Shown: positions 28,907 through 39,095, numbered from the stretch's first letter. The stretch: 62,999 nt of DNA from G963692885 sp964657395 (GCA_964657395.1 CAZZUX010000008.1:1-62999), one strand, 5' to 3'. Notes: generated by a model not told the origin, from the letters alone. Numbers and translations: made by a program.

Positions 28907-29970
28907 TGCTGCTTGAGGGTGTGCTGACCGCGGCTACGACCTGCTTCACCGGCGATGGCAAACTGTTTCTGCATAAGCTGGAGCGTAATGTCGAGCGATA
29001 TTCCCGGACGGCCATTTCCGGTATCGTGATGCTTGGATCGACCGGCGAAGCAGTAATGCTCAGCGACGAAGAGTCCCGCCTGGTGTTACGAACAGCGATT
29101 GAGGCTGCTGCGCCGCACAAGGTGATGATTGCGGGAATAGGACGTGAGAGCGTCAGCGAGACCCTCAGGCTTGCCGAGTACGCTGCCACTCAGCAGTTCG
29201 ATGCAGTGCTGGTGAGAACGCCGCACTTCTATCGTCCCCAGCTGAGGACTACAGAGATGCTGCACTACTACCGTTCCGTAGCTGATGCGTCGCCGCTGCC
29301 TGTTCTTCTCTACAGCATCCCGAGCTACACGCTTTACGATTTACCTGTCTCCCTGGTGGCCGAGCTGGCTCATCATCCAAATATCATCGGCATGAAGGAT
29401 TCGAGTGGCAATGTCGAAAGGATTGCGCAGCTGGTGGAGGCGACCGCTGAGGTTGCCAAGCGAAAGGTGATGGTGACGCAGACCTTTGCTGCAGTGACAC
29501 GACGCATGTTGAAGCCTGAGAACTCATCTTCGCAGAACGAGGCATCTGGAGAGCTGGTGCAGCTTCAGCAAACCCCGGCGTTTGCGGTCGCAGCAGTGGC
29601 ATCCCCTAGCCTGAAGACACGCACCAGGGATGTGGGATTCCAGGTGATCGGCGGTTCAGCGCAAACGATGCTGCCGGCCTTCCAGGCTGGTGCGACAGCA
29701 GCGATTTTGGCGATGGCTGCCTTCGCGCCGCAGTCATGCGCAGAGGTGCACATGGCATGGAAAGAGCAGGACGAAGTTCTGCAGAAGGAGAAACAGAACC
29801 GCCTGATCGAAGCCGCATCGTGCATCTGCGGAGTGATGGGAATCCCCGGAGTCAAGTTTGCTTGCGATCAAAATGGCTACTACGGCGGTATTCCGCGGCC
29901 ACCGCTGCTACCGCTCACCGCGAAAGAACAGCAGACAGCTTCATTGCTACTTGCTGATTTGCGAAGCTGA
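28906..29970 (+). CDS. DHDPS/NAL-family aldolase with an insertion
   Basis: Class I aldolase of the dihydrodipicolinate synthase superfamily, 354 residues. The Schiff-base lysine is in IGMKDSSGN (near residue 165). The pyruvate-binding loop is GSTGEAVML (GTTGE in DapA), and the tyrosine is in LLYSIPSYTLYD. DapA is usually about 290 residues; the excess is mostly an insert of about 50 residues (roughly 195-245, SSSQNEASGELVQLQ onward) after the lysine strand. The changed motifs and insert argue against calling it dapA; another 2-keto acid aldolase or lyase is possible. It is translationally coupled to carB (TGATG). Confidence 0.85.
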
Positions 29971-30584
29971 TGGCGAGTGCTTCGCTGCCGGTACCTTATC
30001 GATGCGGCTGCATCCTGCTTGCCGGCGGCGCCAGTCGTCGACTTGGGACGCCTAAGCAGCTGCTCCAGCTGAATGGCCAGACGTTGGTTCGCCGGGCTGC
30101 CTGCGCTGCCATCGATGCCGGCTTTTCTCCTGTGGTCACCGTGCTTGGATCGAATGCTGAGCAGGTTTCAGCAGAACTGCATGACCTTTCAGTCAAGACT
30201 GTTTTCAATGGGTCGTGGGAATTAGGAATGTCCACATCGTTGGTCGCTGGACTCTCCAGCATGGTCGCGGCCGATCCTGATTGCTGTCACGCTCTTGTCA
30301 CAGTCTGCGACCAGGTGCATGTGAGTGTTGAAACGCTCTGCCGGCTTCGGCATCGTTCGATGGAGGACCCTGCGAGAATTGTGGCAGCCAGCTATTCCGG
30401 ATTGCCTGGGGTTCCAGCTATTTTCCCCAAGGCTTTCTTTCCAAACCTGCTTGCCATCCGGGGAGACAAGGGTGCGCGCGGACTTCTTCAGGAGCTTCGC
30501 GATGAGGTGGTAGAGGTTGAGTTTGCGGAGGGCGCTGTGGACATCGACACACCAGAAGATGCGCAGCTTGCCGGGCTCTTGTAA
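29970..30584 (+). CDS. MobA/MocA-like nucleotidyltransferase
   Basis: 204 residues with the NTP-transferase signature near the N terminus, ILLAGGASRRLGTPKQLLQL. The metal-binding region VTVCDQVHVSVETL and the C-terminal DIDTPEDAQ block follow. In related proteins this combination belongs to molybdenum-cofactor cytidylyl- or guanylyltransferases (MocA/MobA). It starts on the last base of the preceding gene. Linkage to the distant molybdate uptake operon is suggestive only. A sugar or other nucleotidyltransferase is not excluded. Confidence 0.85.
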   Translation: MASASLPVPYRCGCILLAGGASRRLGTPKQLLQLNGQTLVRRAACAAIDAGFSPVVTVLGSNAEQVSAELHDLSVKTVFNGSWELGMSTSLVAGLSSMVAADPDCCHALVTVCDQVHVSVETLCRLRHRSMEDPARIVAASYSGLPGVPAIFPKAFFPNLLAIRGDKGARGLLQELRDEVVEVEFAEGAVDIDTPEDAQLAGLL

Positions 30585-30861
30585 GCGATACGCGGAGCCG
30601 AGTAGAAGGCTTGTACTGAAGAGGCGGCTGTGTCTGACTACTCGAATAAATGCATAAGAATTGCCTAAAGACCAGGCTGGAACGCGCTTCGTTGGCTAAA
30701 GTAAGGAGTGGGTATCCCGGCAAGCTTTGAGGCCAGGCGACTTGAGTCATTCGCAGCGCTGCTTTCGTCCATAGTCATGGTGCTTTCACTGAAGTGATCC
30801 AGACCATCGACAAGCCACCAACGATTCACCCAAGGAGTTCGTCATCCTTCGAAGCGTAACC

Positions 30862-32100
30862 ATGAGAAGCCGGCTCGACATATCCTCATCGCCGGTGAGC
30901 TCGCAACGCTGGTTCGGCCGCACTCCCAGCGGGTGGTCTCGGCGCTATGCAGGGCCGAGGTTCTACAGCCTTGCATCTGCTCTTTTTGTGATGGCAATTT
31001 TCGGCACGGGCTGTGAGAAAAAGTCCGATCCTGCTGCGGAGGCGCCTCCACAAGCCGCGGTGCTGCAAGCGCCAAATCCAACGCTGGTGTCTGTTGATCA
31101 TCCTGAGCAATTCCCCCTGGCGACGGCGACCGCCTACCAGGCGACTTCATCTTTGCATGTGACCGGCGTTGTAAATCCGGATGTCTCGCGACAGATTCCG
31201 GTGATTTCCCTGGCCTCCGGCCGCGTCATTGCCATTCTTGCGAGGGTGGGAGATTTTGTAAAAAAGGGTCAGTTGCTCATGAAGGTCTCGAGCGACGACA
31301 TCTCGGGCGCCTACTCGACCTATCACAAGGCGGTTGCGGATGAAGTTCTGGCAAAGACTCAGCTCGATCGCTCGAAGCTTCTTTTCGACAAGGGAGCGAT
31401 ACCGAAGAGTCAGCTGGAGATAGCGCAGGATACTTACGACAAGGCTGTCGTTGATACCCAGACAGCACGGGAGCACCTGAACCTGCTCGGCGTGAAAAAC
31501 CCGGATGGACCACAGGAACAGGTGGTCAACATCTATTCGCCTGCGAGTGGTGTCATTATTCAGCAGAATGTGACCGAGGCGGCGCCGGCGATCAATGCTC
31601 TCAACAGTGCGCCACCTCTCTTCACCATTGCTGATCTCACCCACGTCTGGGTCGTGTGCGATGTATACGAAAATGATCTTGCCGAGGTGCATACCGGGCA
31701 ATCTGCGGACATTCGTCTGACTGCGTTCCCCGACCGGAAGGTGACCGGAACCATCAGCGAGATTGATGCGATTCTCGATCCGAATATCCGCACAGGCAAG
31801 GTTCGCATCCAGGTGCAGAACCCGAACTACTTCATGCGCGTCGGCATGTTTGCTACTGCCACCTTCCATGGACGCAAGCTTGAGACGCATGCCGCGATCC
31901 CGGCGGATGCGGTGCTGCACCTTCATGATCGTGCCTGGGTTTACGTTCCGGATGAATTGAACAGAGGCAAGTATCGGCGTAGTGGCGTAGTCACTGGTGA
32001 GACGCTGCCTGACGGCAAAGTAGAAGTGACCAGTGGTCTGCAGCCTGGTCAGCAGGTTGTAACGAATGCACTGGCTCTGCAGGACACGGTGGAGCAGTAG
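30862..32100 (+). CDS. RND efflux periplasmic adaptor (CzcB/CusB-like)
   Basis: Membrane fusion protein of 412 residues linking the inner-membrane RND pump to an outer-membrane channel. An N-terminal hydrophobic segment ends in GTGCEKK, a lipobox-like site. Then come a lipoyl-like barrel half (IPVISLASGRVIAILARVGDFVKKGQ), a helical hairpin (about 145-200), and beta-barrel and membrane-proximal domains. The ATG at 30862 has no good ribosome binding site. AAGGAG at 30832-30837 is spaced ideally for an in-frame ATC at 30844, an unusual alternative. The pump gene follows with no gap. Confidence 0.92.
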   Translation: MRSRLDISSSPVSSQRWFGRTPSGWSRRYAGPRFYSLASALFVMAIFGTGCEKKSDPAAEAPPQAAVLQAPNPTLVSVDHPEQFPLATATAYQATSSLHVTGVVNPDVSRQIPVISLASGRVIAILARVGDFVKKGQLLMKVSSDDISGAYSTYHKAVADEVLAKTQLDRSKLLFDKGAIPKSQLEIAQDTYDKAVVDTQTAREHLNLLGVKNPDGPQEQVVNIYSPASGVIIQQNVTEAAPAINALNSAPPLFTIADLTHVWVVCDVYENDLAEVHTGQSADIRLTAFPDRKVTGTISEIDAILDPNIRTGKVRIQVQNPNYFMRVGMFATATFHGRKLETHAAIPADAVLHLHDRAWVYVPDELNRGKYRRSGVVTGETLPDGKVEVTSGLQPGQQVVTNALALQDTVEQ

Positions 32101-35100
32101 ATGATCCGTGGGCTGGTTGATTTTGCTTTAAACAATCGCCTGATGGTGCTGGCTCTTGCCATCATTCTGTTCGCGTGGGGAATCGTTTCTTTTCACAATC
32201 TTCCTGTTGAAGCCTATCCGGACGTTGCCAACAACTATGTAACAGTCATCACCCAGTGGCCAGGCCGCGCGGCTGAAGAAGTTGAGCAGCAGGTCACAGT
32301 GCCGCTGGAAATTGCCATGGCAGGTATCCCACACCTCCAGCACCTGCGGTCTACTTCGATCGCAGGTTTATCCAGTCTCAACATGGTGTTTGATGATGCG
32401 TCGTCCGATGACTGGAACCGCGAGCGAGTTCTCGAGCGTCTTTCGCAGGTGACGCTTCCGAACGGTCTGCAGCCGCAGATCGGGACGGATTGGAGTCCTG
32501 TCGGCCAGATCTACTGGTACACACTGACAAGCACCAATCCTTCGTACGACACGATGGAGTTGAAGTCTCTCGAAGACTGGTCGCTCGAGAAACGTTTCAA
32601 GCAGGTGCCGGGCGTCGTCGATGTATCGAGCTTTGGTGGCATGACGCGCGAGTATCAGATCCGCATCGATCCGGACAGGCTTGTGTCTTACGGGCTGACG
32701 ATCGGGAACGTGGAACAGCAGCTGACCAATAACAACACCAACGCAGGCGGCAGCTTCATTGAGTCAGGTCAGCAGCAGATCAACGTTCGGGAAGTAGGCC
32801 TGTTTACCAGTGTCGATGACATTGCTGACACGGTGCTCAAGGCGCAGAACGGAACAGCGCTGCATGTGCGCGATATCGCCACAGTGGAGCAGGGTGCGAA
32901 GATCCGCCTCGGGCAGATTGGTAGAGCAATCCGCCATGATGATGGCAAGATTGTGGACGATCCTGATGTTGTCGAGGGTATCGTCCTGCTGCAGAAGGGC
33001 GATAATACTGATTCCACCATCGCTGGCATCCGCGCCAAGGTGAAGGAGTTGAACGAACAGGTCCTGCCGAAAGGCGTTCAGGTAAGAGCATTCCTGGATC
33101 GCGGCGACCTGCTCAAGTTGACGACCCACACGGTGCTGCACAACCTCACGGAAGGGATCATCCTGGTGGTGATCATTCTCTTCCTGTTCTTAGGGAATGC
33201 TCGCGGCGCCTTCATCGTGGCCTTGACCATCCCGTTCTCCCTGCTGTTCGCCTCGATCTGCCTGGACCTGGTTCACATCCCGGCAAACCTGTTGTCCCTG
33301 GGGGCTCTGGACTTCGGCATGGTGGTGGACGGAGCGGTGGTGATGGTCGAGAACATTGTTCGTCGGCTCGGCATCCGCAAGCAGGGCGAGTCCGTGCTGG
33401 AGGTGTCGCGGTCGGCCGCACACGAGGTTCAGCGGCCGGTCTTCTATGCCATTGGCATCATCATCTCCGCGTATCTGCCCATCTTCACACTGCAGGCTGT
33501 CGAGGGACGTCTCTTCCGTCCCATGGCATGGACGGTGGCCTTTGCGCTCCTGGGCGCGCTGTTGTTCTCGCTTGTCATAGCGCCAGGTCTGTCCAGCCTG
33601 TTGTTCACCAAGGGTGCAAAGGAGTGGCATAACCCGGTCCTGATCTGGATCACGGACCGGTACCGCAAGCTGGCTCACTACGCTATTCACAACCGCATGC
33701 TCACCATCAGCCTCGCAGGCATCATGGTGATGCTGGCGCTTTTCCTTGGAGAGAGCGGGGTGATCGGTTCTGAATTTCTGCCTCACCTGGACGAGGGTGC
33801 GATCTGGGCACGCGGCACCCTGGCCCTGAGTACCGGGCCCAGTGAAAGCGAGAGGGTGACGGATAAAACGCGTCAACTGCTGGCCAGCTTCCCCGAGGTG
33901 ACAGAAGTAGTGAGCCAGACCGGGCGTCCGGATGACGGTACGGATACGGCCGGCTTCTACAACACGGAATATTACGTTGGGCTGAAGCAGAAAGAAGACT
34001 GGCGAGGAGTCTTTCACGAGAACAAGGATGAATTGATCGGCGCCATGGATCGCGAGCTCGAAAAGACTCCAGGTGTGCTTTGGAATTTTTCACAACCCAT
34101 CTCCGACAACATGGAAGAAGCTGTGAGCGGGGTAAAGGGTGAGCTTGCGGTCAAGATCTACGGTGACGATCTGAAGACGCTGGAGGACAAAGGGAACCAG
34201 ATCGTTTCCCTCATGAGCCACATCAAGGGTGTAAGCGACCTGGGACTCTTTCGTGCCCTTGGCCAGCCCAGTCTGAACTACGCTGTGAATCGGGAAGCGG
34301 CTGCGCGTTACGGCATCAATGTGGCGGACGTGCAGGATGCGATCCAGACTGCGGTTGGAGGGAATGCGGTCGGCCAGGTTTTACAGGGGGAAGCGCGGTA
34401 TGACGTTGTACCTCGCTACAAGGCACAGTACAGAAACACACCCGAGGCCATCAACGACATCCGCCTGCTCTCACCATCCGGCGAGAGGGTCTCACTTGCG
34501 CAGTTGACAGTATTGAAAACCGTGGATGGCGCCGGCTTGATTGAACGAGAAGGCGGCCAGCGCTACGTCGCTATCAAGTACAGTGTGCGCGGCCGTGACC
34601 TTGGCAGCACTGTGCAGGAGGCGATCAACAAGGTTAAAGCCGAGGTAAAGCTGCCTCCCGGGTACAGCATTGACTGGGCGGGTGAGTTTGCCAGTCAGAA
34701 GCGAGCCAACGCAAGGCTGGCGCTGGTCCTTCCTGTCACAATCATTGTTATCTTCTTCATCCTTTACACCATGTTCAGGTCGGTGAAATGGGCGGCCCTG
34801 ATCCTGATCAACGTCATGATGGCTCCGGTGGGAGGACTGATGGCGCTCCTGCTCACCCATACACACTTCAGCGTTTCGTCGGGTGTCGGCTTCCTGGCGC
34901 TTTTCGGTGTTTCGGTGCAGACCGGGGTCATCATGCTGGAGTACATCAACCAATTGCGCGCCCAGGGCATGTCCGTGATTGAGTCGGCGGTAGAAGGTGC
35001 GGTTCTGCGCCTCCGGCCGATCATGATGACTTCACTGGTCGCTACGCTGGGGTTGATTCCGGCGGCGACTTCGCATGGAATCGGTTCCGATTCTCAGAGG

Positions 35101-35229
35101 CCGTTTGCGATTGTCATCGTGGGCGGATTGATCGCCGGATTGTGCATGAGCGTGTTCCTGTTGCCGACGCTCTATGTATGGGTCGCCAGGGAAGGTGACA
35201 TTCTGCCTGAGCCTGAATCCGAGATTTGA
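32101..35229 (+). CDS. CzcA/CusA-type heavy-metal RND efflux pump
   Basis: Proton-driven inner-membrane pump of 1042 residues with the usual two sets of one plus five helices and two large periplasmic loops. The transmembrane helix 4 motif DFGMVVDGAVVMVENIVRRL is that of the heavy-metal (HME) RND class. The periplasmic start PVEAYPDVANNYVTVITQWPG is also typical. The metal specificity cannot be told by eye. The ATG directly follows the adaptor stop. No TolC-like outer-membrane factor or metal regulator is next to it. Confidence 0.95.
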   Translation: MIRGLVDFALNNRLMVLALAIILFAWGIVSFHNLPVEAYPDVANNYVTVITQWPGRAAEEVEQQVTVPLEIAMAGIPHLQHLRSTSIAGLSSLNMVFDDASSDDWNRERVLERLSQVTLPNGLQPQIGTDWSPVGQIYWYTLTSTNPSYDTMELKSLEDWSLEKRFKQVPGVVDVSSFGGMTREYQIRIDPDRLVSYGLTIGNVEQQLTNNNTNAGGSFIESGQQQINVREVGLFTSVDDIADTVLKAQNGTALHVRDIATVEQGAKIRLGQIGRAIRHDDGKIVDDPDVVEGIVLLQKGDNTDSTIAGIRAKVKELNEQVLPKGVQVRAFLDRGDLLKLTTHTVLHNLTEGIILVVIILFLFLGNARGAFIVALTIPFSLLFASICLDLVHIPANLLSLGALDFGMVVDGAVVMVENIVRRLGIRKQGESVLEVSRSAAHEVQRPVFYAIGIIISAYLPIFTLQAVEGRLFRPMAWTVAFALLGALLFSLVIAPGLSSLLFTKGAKEWHNPVLIWITDRYRKLAHYAIHNRMLTISLAGIMVMLALFLGESGVIGSEFLPHLDEGAIWARGTLALSTGPSESERVTDKTRQLLASFPEVTEVVSQTGRPDDGTDTAGFYNTEYYVGLKQKEDWRGVFHENKDELIGAMDRELEKTPGVLWNFSQPISDNMEEAVSGVKGELAVKIYGDDLKTLEDKGNQIVSLMSHIKGVSDLGLFRALGQPSLNYAVNREAAARYGINVADVQDAIQTAVGGNAVGQVLQGEARYDVVPRYKAQYRNTPEAINDIRLLSPSGERVSLAQLTVLKTVDGAGLIEREGGQRYVAIKYSVRGRDLGSTVQEAINKVKAEVKLPPGYSIDWAGEFASQKRANARLALVLPVTIIVIFFILYTMFRSVKWAALILINVMMAPVGGLMALLLTHTHFSVSSGVGFLALFGVSVQTGVIMLEYINQLRAQGMSVIESAVEGAVLRLRPIMMTSLVATLGLIPAATSHGIGSDSQRPFAIVIVGGLIAGLCMSVFLLPTLYVWVAREGDILPEPESEI

Positions 35230-35250
35230 GAACTGTAGTGCCCGGCGCGT

Positions 35251-36051
35251 CTATCGCGGCAGTGAGAAGTAGAACCCGCTGTAGGCGCTGAGACGAATGC
35301 GGGGATGGAATCGCACGGAGAACGTGCTCTCGGGACAACTCCAGCTGTCGGCCAAAGTGTAGCCGATGGCTTGCATTGCCGAGATGAAATTGGGCCGGTT
35401 GAAGATCTGGTAGGGAGCAAGACAGAAGCCAATGTCGTGGATTGTTGCAAAGGGCTCGTAGTCCCATGCAGGAATGCGATTGATCAAAACTGCCGGCGGC
35501 AGTTGGGGCAGTTCCTTCAGTAGTTCAGGCAAGGGCTTTTCTATAAATTGCAAGGCTCCGCTGCTGAAGAGGACATCCGCGTTGCCTGCAGATCCAAGAT
35601 CATTGACGAAATGAAGCTGTCGGCTTCTGTCAGCTTCTCTGGCTGCCAGTTCGCGACCGGCATCGGTCATCTTTGGCACATCGCAGACTACCCACTCGAG
35701 ACCCTCGGGCAGAATAAGGTACTTTTTGGTTGTGTAGTACATCATGCCGATACTGCCGCCGAGATCGACGAGACTTTGGTTTTCCGTCAGCAGTTCGCGC
35801 AGATGCAGCATGATCGGGTAATCTGCCGGCCGCACCCGATCAATGGGAAGAGTGCGGAAGACGTCAAATGTCTCCTGCTGGTTGTACCCGATTCTCGAGT
35901 CAGCCGGGATTGCCGCCAATGCCTGTTGGTAGCTGGGATAGATACCCATCCAGGGTGTTTTGAAGACCAGCTTGACCAGCCTGTTGTTTTTGGCTTTAAG
36001 GGAGAGCTTGTTCACGAACTGCGATCTGCTGCCTGGTGGCCCGGCCGTCAT
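35251..36051 (-). CDS. TIGR04325-family methyltransferase
   Basis: 266 residues resembling the TIGR04325 putative methyltransferase family often found in surface-polysaccharide loci. The Rossmann SAM site is SLVDLGGSIGMMYY, with VVCDVPKMTDAG at the second strand and DVLFSSGALQFIEKP at the motif before the substrate pocket. The start ATG at 36051 abuts the ABC exporter stop (TAGATG), so translation is coupled. Substrate unknown: a sugar, a carrier-bound intermediate or the final product. It converges on the RND pump. Confidence 0.85.
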   Translation of the reverse strand: MTAGPPGSRSQFVNKLSLKAKNNRLVKLVFKTPWMGIYPSYQQALAAIPADSRIGYNQQETFDVFRTLPIDRVRPADYPIMLHLRELLTENQSLVDLGGSIGMMYYTTKKYLILPEGLEWVVCDVPKMTDAGRELAAREADRSRQLHFVNDLGSAGNADVLFSSGALQFIEKPLPELLKELPQLPPAVLINRIPAWDYEPFATIHDIGFCLAPYQIFNRPNFISAMQAIGYTLADSWSCPESTFSVRFHPRIRLSAYSGFYFSLPR

Positions 36052-37932
36052 CTATGTTCGTCCTAGTGCAATCGCTGACAAGTCGATGCGTTCTTTTTCT
36101 GATTCTGAGGATTCCTGAACTGAGTCTCCTTCACCGGGACTCAGGAAGAGATTGGATTCCAGGGAATGCTGCCGAGTGTACAGATCGAAATAGCGACCGC
36201 CATTGTGAAAAAGAGTCGTATGATCGCCGCGTTCCACAACCTGGCCTTCTTCAATGACCAGGATCTGGTCAGAGCTGCGAATGGTCGACAAGCGATGAGC
36301 AATGACGAAGGTTGTGCGGCCAGCTATCAGGTATTTCAGGCCCTCCTGGATCAGCGCTTCCGATTCGGAATCAAGACTGGAAGTGGCCTCATCCAGAATA
36401 AGGATGCGGGGGTTGGCGAGGATCGCCCTCGCGATGGAGACTCGTTGCCTCTGGCCGCCGGAGAGCTTGATTCCTCGCTCGCCCACAATCGTGTCGTAAC
36501 CTTCCGGGAGACGGTCCACAAACTCGCTTACCCGCGCGATGCGTGCTGCTTCCAACACTGCGGCTCGATCGGCATCGGGTCGCGAAAAGGCGATGTTGTC
36601 GTAAATTGACCCTTCAAACAGAAAAGACTCCTGGAGAACGACGCCCAGGGAACTGCGATATCCCTTCAGCTGCAACGTAGACAGATCCGCTCCGTCCAGG
36701 AGGATCACACCTTCTTCCGGCTTGATAAAGGCACTGACCAAACCGATGATCGTCGATTTGCCCGAACCGGAGGAGCCTACCAGCGCCGTGACTGTACCCG
36801 GCCTGGCATCGAAGGAGATGTGGTGCAGCACCCGCTTGCCAGCTACGTAACTGAAAGAGACGTCTTTAAATTGAACGTGGCCGTTGATCGCATCCGGATC
36901 GAGGGGTGTGATGCGTTGCGGATCATCATCCTCACGCGGCAGGCGCAACAGCTCGAGTGTCCGGTCTATTCCCGCAACTGCTTCGGTAAGCTGGGTCCCG
37001 ATGGAGACGACCTGGACCATCGGCGAAATCATCATGGCTAAAAGCATGGAGAAGGAAATGTAATCGCCAAGGCTCATCTTGCCTGCAACGATCTCCCGCG
37101 TTCCCATAAACATCATGACGGTCGCTACCAGGCCGACCACCAGTGTGGAGGCCATGGTGGTCAAAGAAGTCTTGCCGATGGCGGTCAGCACATTGTCGAG
37201 CAGCCTCCCTGCACCCGCAGCGAAGACTGAGGACTCCCGATCTTCAGCACGATAGGACTTCACAACGCGGACCCCGCTGAAGGATTCTGTGAGCCTTCCT
37301 GTCACATCAGCCACAATGCGGCTGCGCTCTCTCGCGATCGGACGGATGATCGAAAAAAACTTTCTCTGGAGCAATCCAAATGCCGCCATAAAGCTGATGA
37401 TTACCAGGGTGATGGGTACGCTTATGCGCAACGCGAGCGTGAACGCAAACAGGGCTGTTAATAATCCGCCTGCGAATTCCATCACACCGGTACCAACAAG
37501 GTTACGAATACCCTCGACGTCCGTCATCACCCGGGAGACCAGGTTGCCCGTGCGGTTCTCATCATAGAAAGAAACGGGAAGCCTGCCGATATGCGACTGT
37601 ACCTGTCTTCGCAAATCGGTGATCAGGTGCCATGCCGTTTTGGAAAGTGTCTGAGTGGTCACATACGCGCAGGCCGCCTGCAGGGCTGTTGCCAGCAGCA
37701 CCGCCTCCAGGATATGGGGCAGTTCCTGCATGTGCCGTTTGCCGATAACTTCGTCAATGAGGAACTTGGTGGAGTAGGGAAGCACCAGCGACGCCGCGCG
37801 TCCGATGGCAATCAGCAGCAGCGACAAGATCAATCGTCCGAGCCTGGGCCGGATGATGGACCAGGTTGCAGACATGGCGGAGTGCCCGGGCAAGACCTTT
37901 AATCCAGTTGTGCTCAGTACAGGATTACGCAT
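36052..37932 (-). CDS. MsbA-like ABC exporter
   Basis: Half-transporter of 626 residues with six N-terminal membrane helices (about 25-320) fused to an ATPase. The ATPase has Walker A GSSGSGKST, Q-loop VVLQESFLFEGSI, signature LSGGQRQRVS, Walker B ILILDEATSSLD and H-loop VIAHRLST. This type dimerises to export lipids, lipid-linked glycans or peptides. It is encoded between the cupin oxygenase and the methyltransferase, so it is the best candidate exporter for the product of the locus. Confidence 0.94.
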   Translation of the reverse strand: MRNPVLSTTGLKVLPGHSAMSATWSIIRPRLGRLILSLLLIAIGRAASLVLPYSTKFLIDEVIGKRHMQELPHILEAVLLATALQAACAYVTTQTLSKTAWHLITDLRRQVQSHIGRLPVSFYDENRTGNLVSRVMTDVEGIRNLVGTGVMEFAGGLLTALFAFTLALRISVPITLVIISFMAAFGLLQRKFFSIIRPIARERSRIVADVTGRLTESFSGVRVVKSYRAEDRESSVFAAGAGRLLDNVLTAIGKTSLTTMASTLVVGLVATVMMFMGTREIVAGKMSLGDYISFSMLLAMMISPMVQVVSIGTQLTEAVAGIDRTLELLRLPREDDDPQRITPLDPDAINGHVQFKDVSFSYVAGKRVLHHISFDARPGTVTALVGSSGSGKSTIIGLVSAFIKPEEGVILLDGADLSTLQLKGYRSSLGVVLQESFLFEGSIYDNIAFSRPDADRAAVLEAARIARVSEFVDRLPEGYDTIVGERGIKLSGGQRQRVSIARAILANPRILILDEATSSLDSESEALIQEGLKYLIAGRTTFVIAHRLSTIRSSDQILVIEEGQVVERGDHTTLFHNGGRYFDLYTRQHSLESNLFLSPGEGDSVQESSESEKERIDLSAIALGRT

Positions 37933-38052
37933 GGAAGAGAGGGGCCATTAGGGGACGGTAACACCTGGCGCCGCTGCAGAACATGACACGAAACAGGAAG
38001 CGATCGTCGACCCGGGTCAGCGCGGCGATCGGCAAAGTTCCCGGATTTCGAT

Positions 38053-39021
38053 TCATGGCCGTGGAGCCAGAACGGCCAGCGGCTTGGCGAGCGGCGTATC
38101 TGGAAGCTTCTCCTGCAAGGTCTCACTTGCGTCGAGCACTGCTCCGGTGATGGTCAGATAGGCACGCTTTGCGGCACGAACCAGCGGCTTCCGCGTGATT
38201 TCCGGATCGCAGCTTTCATGGATGAAGCCGCTCCAGTTCGAACTATGGATCATGTTCGTGCAGGTGGAGATGGAAGTGCTGACCACGCGCGCAGAGTGCC
38301 ACCATCGCGAAGGAATGAAGGCTGCTTCTCCCGGGCCGATGATTCCACGATGCTGCGTCGCTTTGATGAAGAGCGGAAAGCGATTGAGGTCGGGTTCGTC
38401 CAGGTTGTCTACGGATGCGACTGGTGAAGTAGGCTTCGGGTGGGGATACACAAACTCTGTATCTTCTGGAGCAAACAGCACAAACTCCTTGTGGCCGTAC
38501 ACTTCGGTGATCATGGCATTCGAGTTATCCGAGTCGAAATGCATCATCGGAAACTGGCCGCCGACTCCGCCTATCAGCAGTTTCAGGAAGCCATCCGGGC
38601 GCTGGAAGGATGGGGGCATGAGAGGACTGCACAGCCGCTGCGGGTAGCCATAAAGATTTCCCGGCGTAATATCCGGAAGCAGCTCCGGCATATCCTTGTG
38701 GATGATCACCTTGTGAAGATAGGGGCCCGGCTGCTCTTTGGTGGATGCGTTGACGGCATCGATCAGATCGCCCATCGCCATGCGCGTGCCATAGCTCACC
38801 TGAACAATCTGCGAACCGAATCTGGACTTGAAGAACTCGGGCGTCCACTTTTCTATGGCAGTCCATTGCGGAACGGCATTCTCGATGATGAGCGGACGGG
38901 AACGATCGACATACTCTTCGACGAAGGTCTTGAAGGAGAGGGTGGAAGCATCTCGCCTCTCTATCGGCATGATCTTCAGTGCCGGCATTACAGCTTTATC
39001 ATTGAGGACAGGCGTCGCCAT
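38053..39021 (-). CDS. Cupin_8 (JmjC-like) 2-oxoglutarate oxygenase
   Basis: 322 residues with a double-stranded beta-helix. The iron triad is intact: His161 and Asp163 in MMHFDSDNS and His242 in RWWHSARV. The EVYGHKEFVLFAP strand and GEAAFIPSRWWH strand are typical of cupin_8 hydroxylases. Such enzymes hydroxylate protein, peptide or carrier-bound amino-acid side chains. It is first in the trio oxygenase-exporter-methyltransferase and lies in the same region as the NRPS genes, so hydroxylation of the peptide or its amino-acid unit is plausible but unproven. A likely promoter precedes it. Confidence 0.85.
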   Translation of the reverse strand: MATPVLNDKAVMPALKIMPIERRDASTLSFKTFVEEYVDRSRPLIIENAVPQWTAIEKWTPEFFKSRFGSQIVQVSYGTRMAMGDLIDAVNASTKEQPGPYLHKVIIHKDMPELLPDITPGNLYGYPQRLCSPLMPPSFQRPDGFLKLLIGGVGGQFPMMHFDSDNSNAMITEVYGHKEFVLFAPEDTEFVYPHPKPTSPVASVDNLDEPDLNRFPLFIKATQHRGIIGPGEAAFIPSRWWHSARVVSTSISTCTNMIHSSNWSGFIHESCDPEITRKPLVRAAKRAYLTITGAVLDASETLQEKLPDTPLAKPLAVLAPRP

Positions 39022-39067
39022 AGCAGCTCACTTCCAGAAAAATCAATCCTTACGCAGGGCAACTCTG

Positions 39068-39095
39068 ATTGTAGGCAGTCGCCTGCTAATTTCAA
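39068..39095 (-). promoter_or_regulatory. Sigma-70-type promoter for the cupin operon
   Basis: On the minus strand TTGAAA (39095-39090), a 16-base spacer and TACAAT (39073-39068) form a good housekeeping promoter. The start would be about 40 bases before the cupin ATG, with GGAAG in the leader. It probably drives the oxygenase, exporter and methyltransferase genes. Confidence 0.55.
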
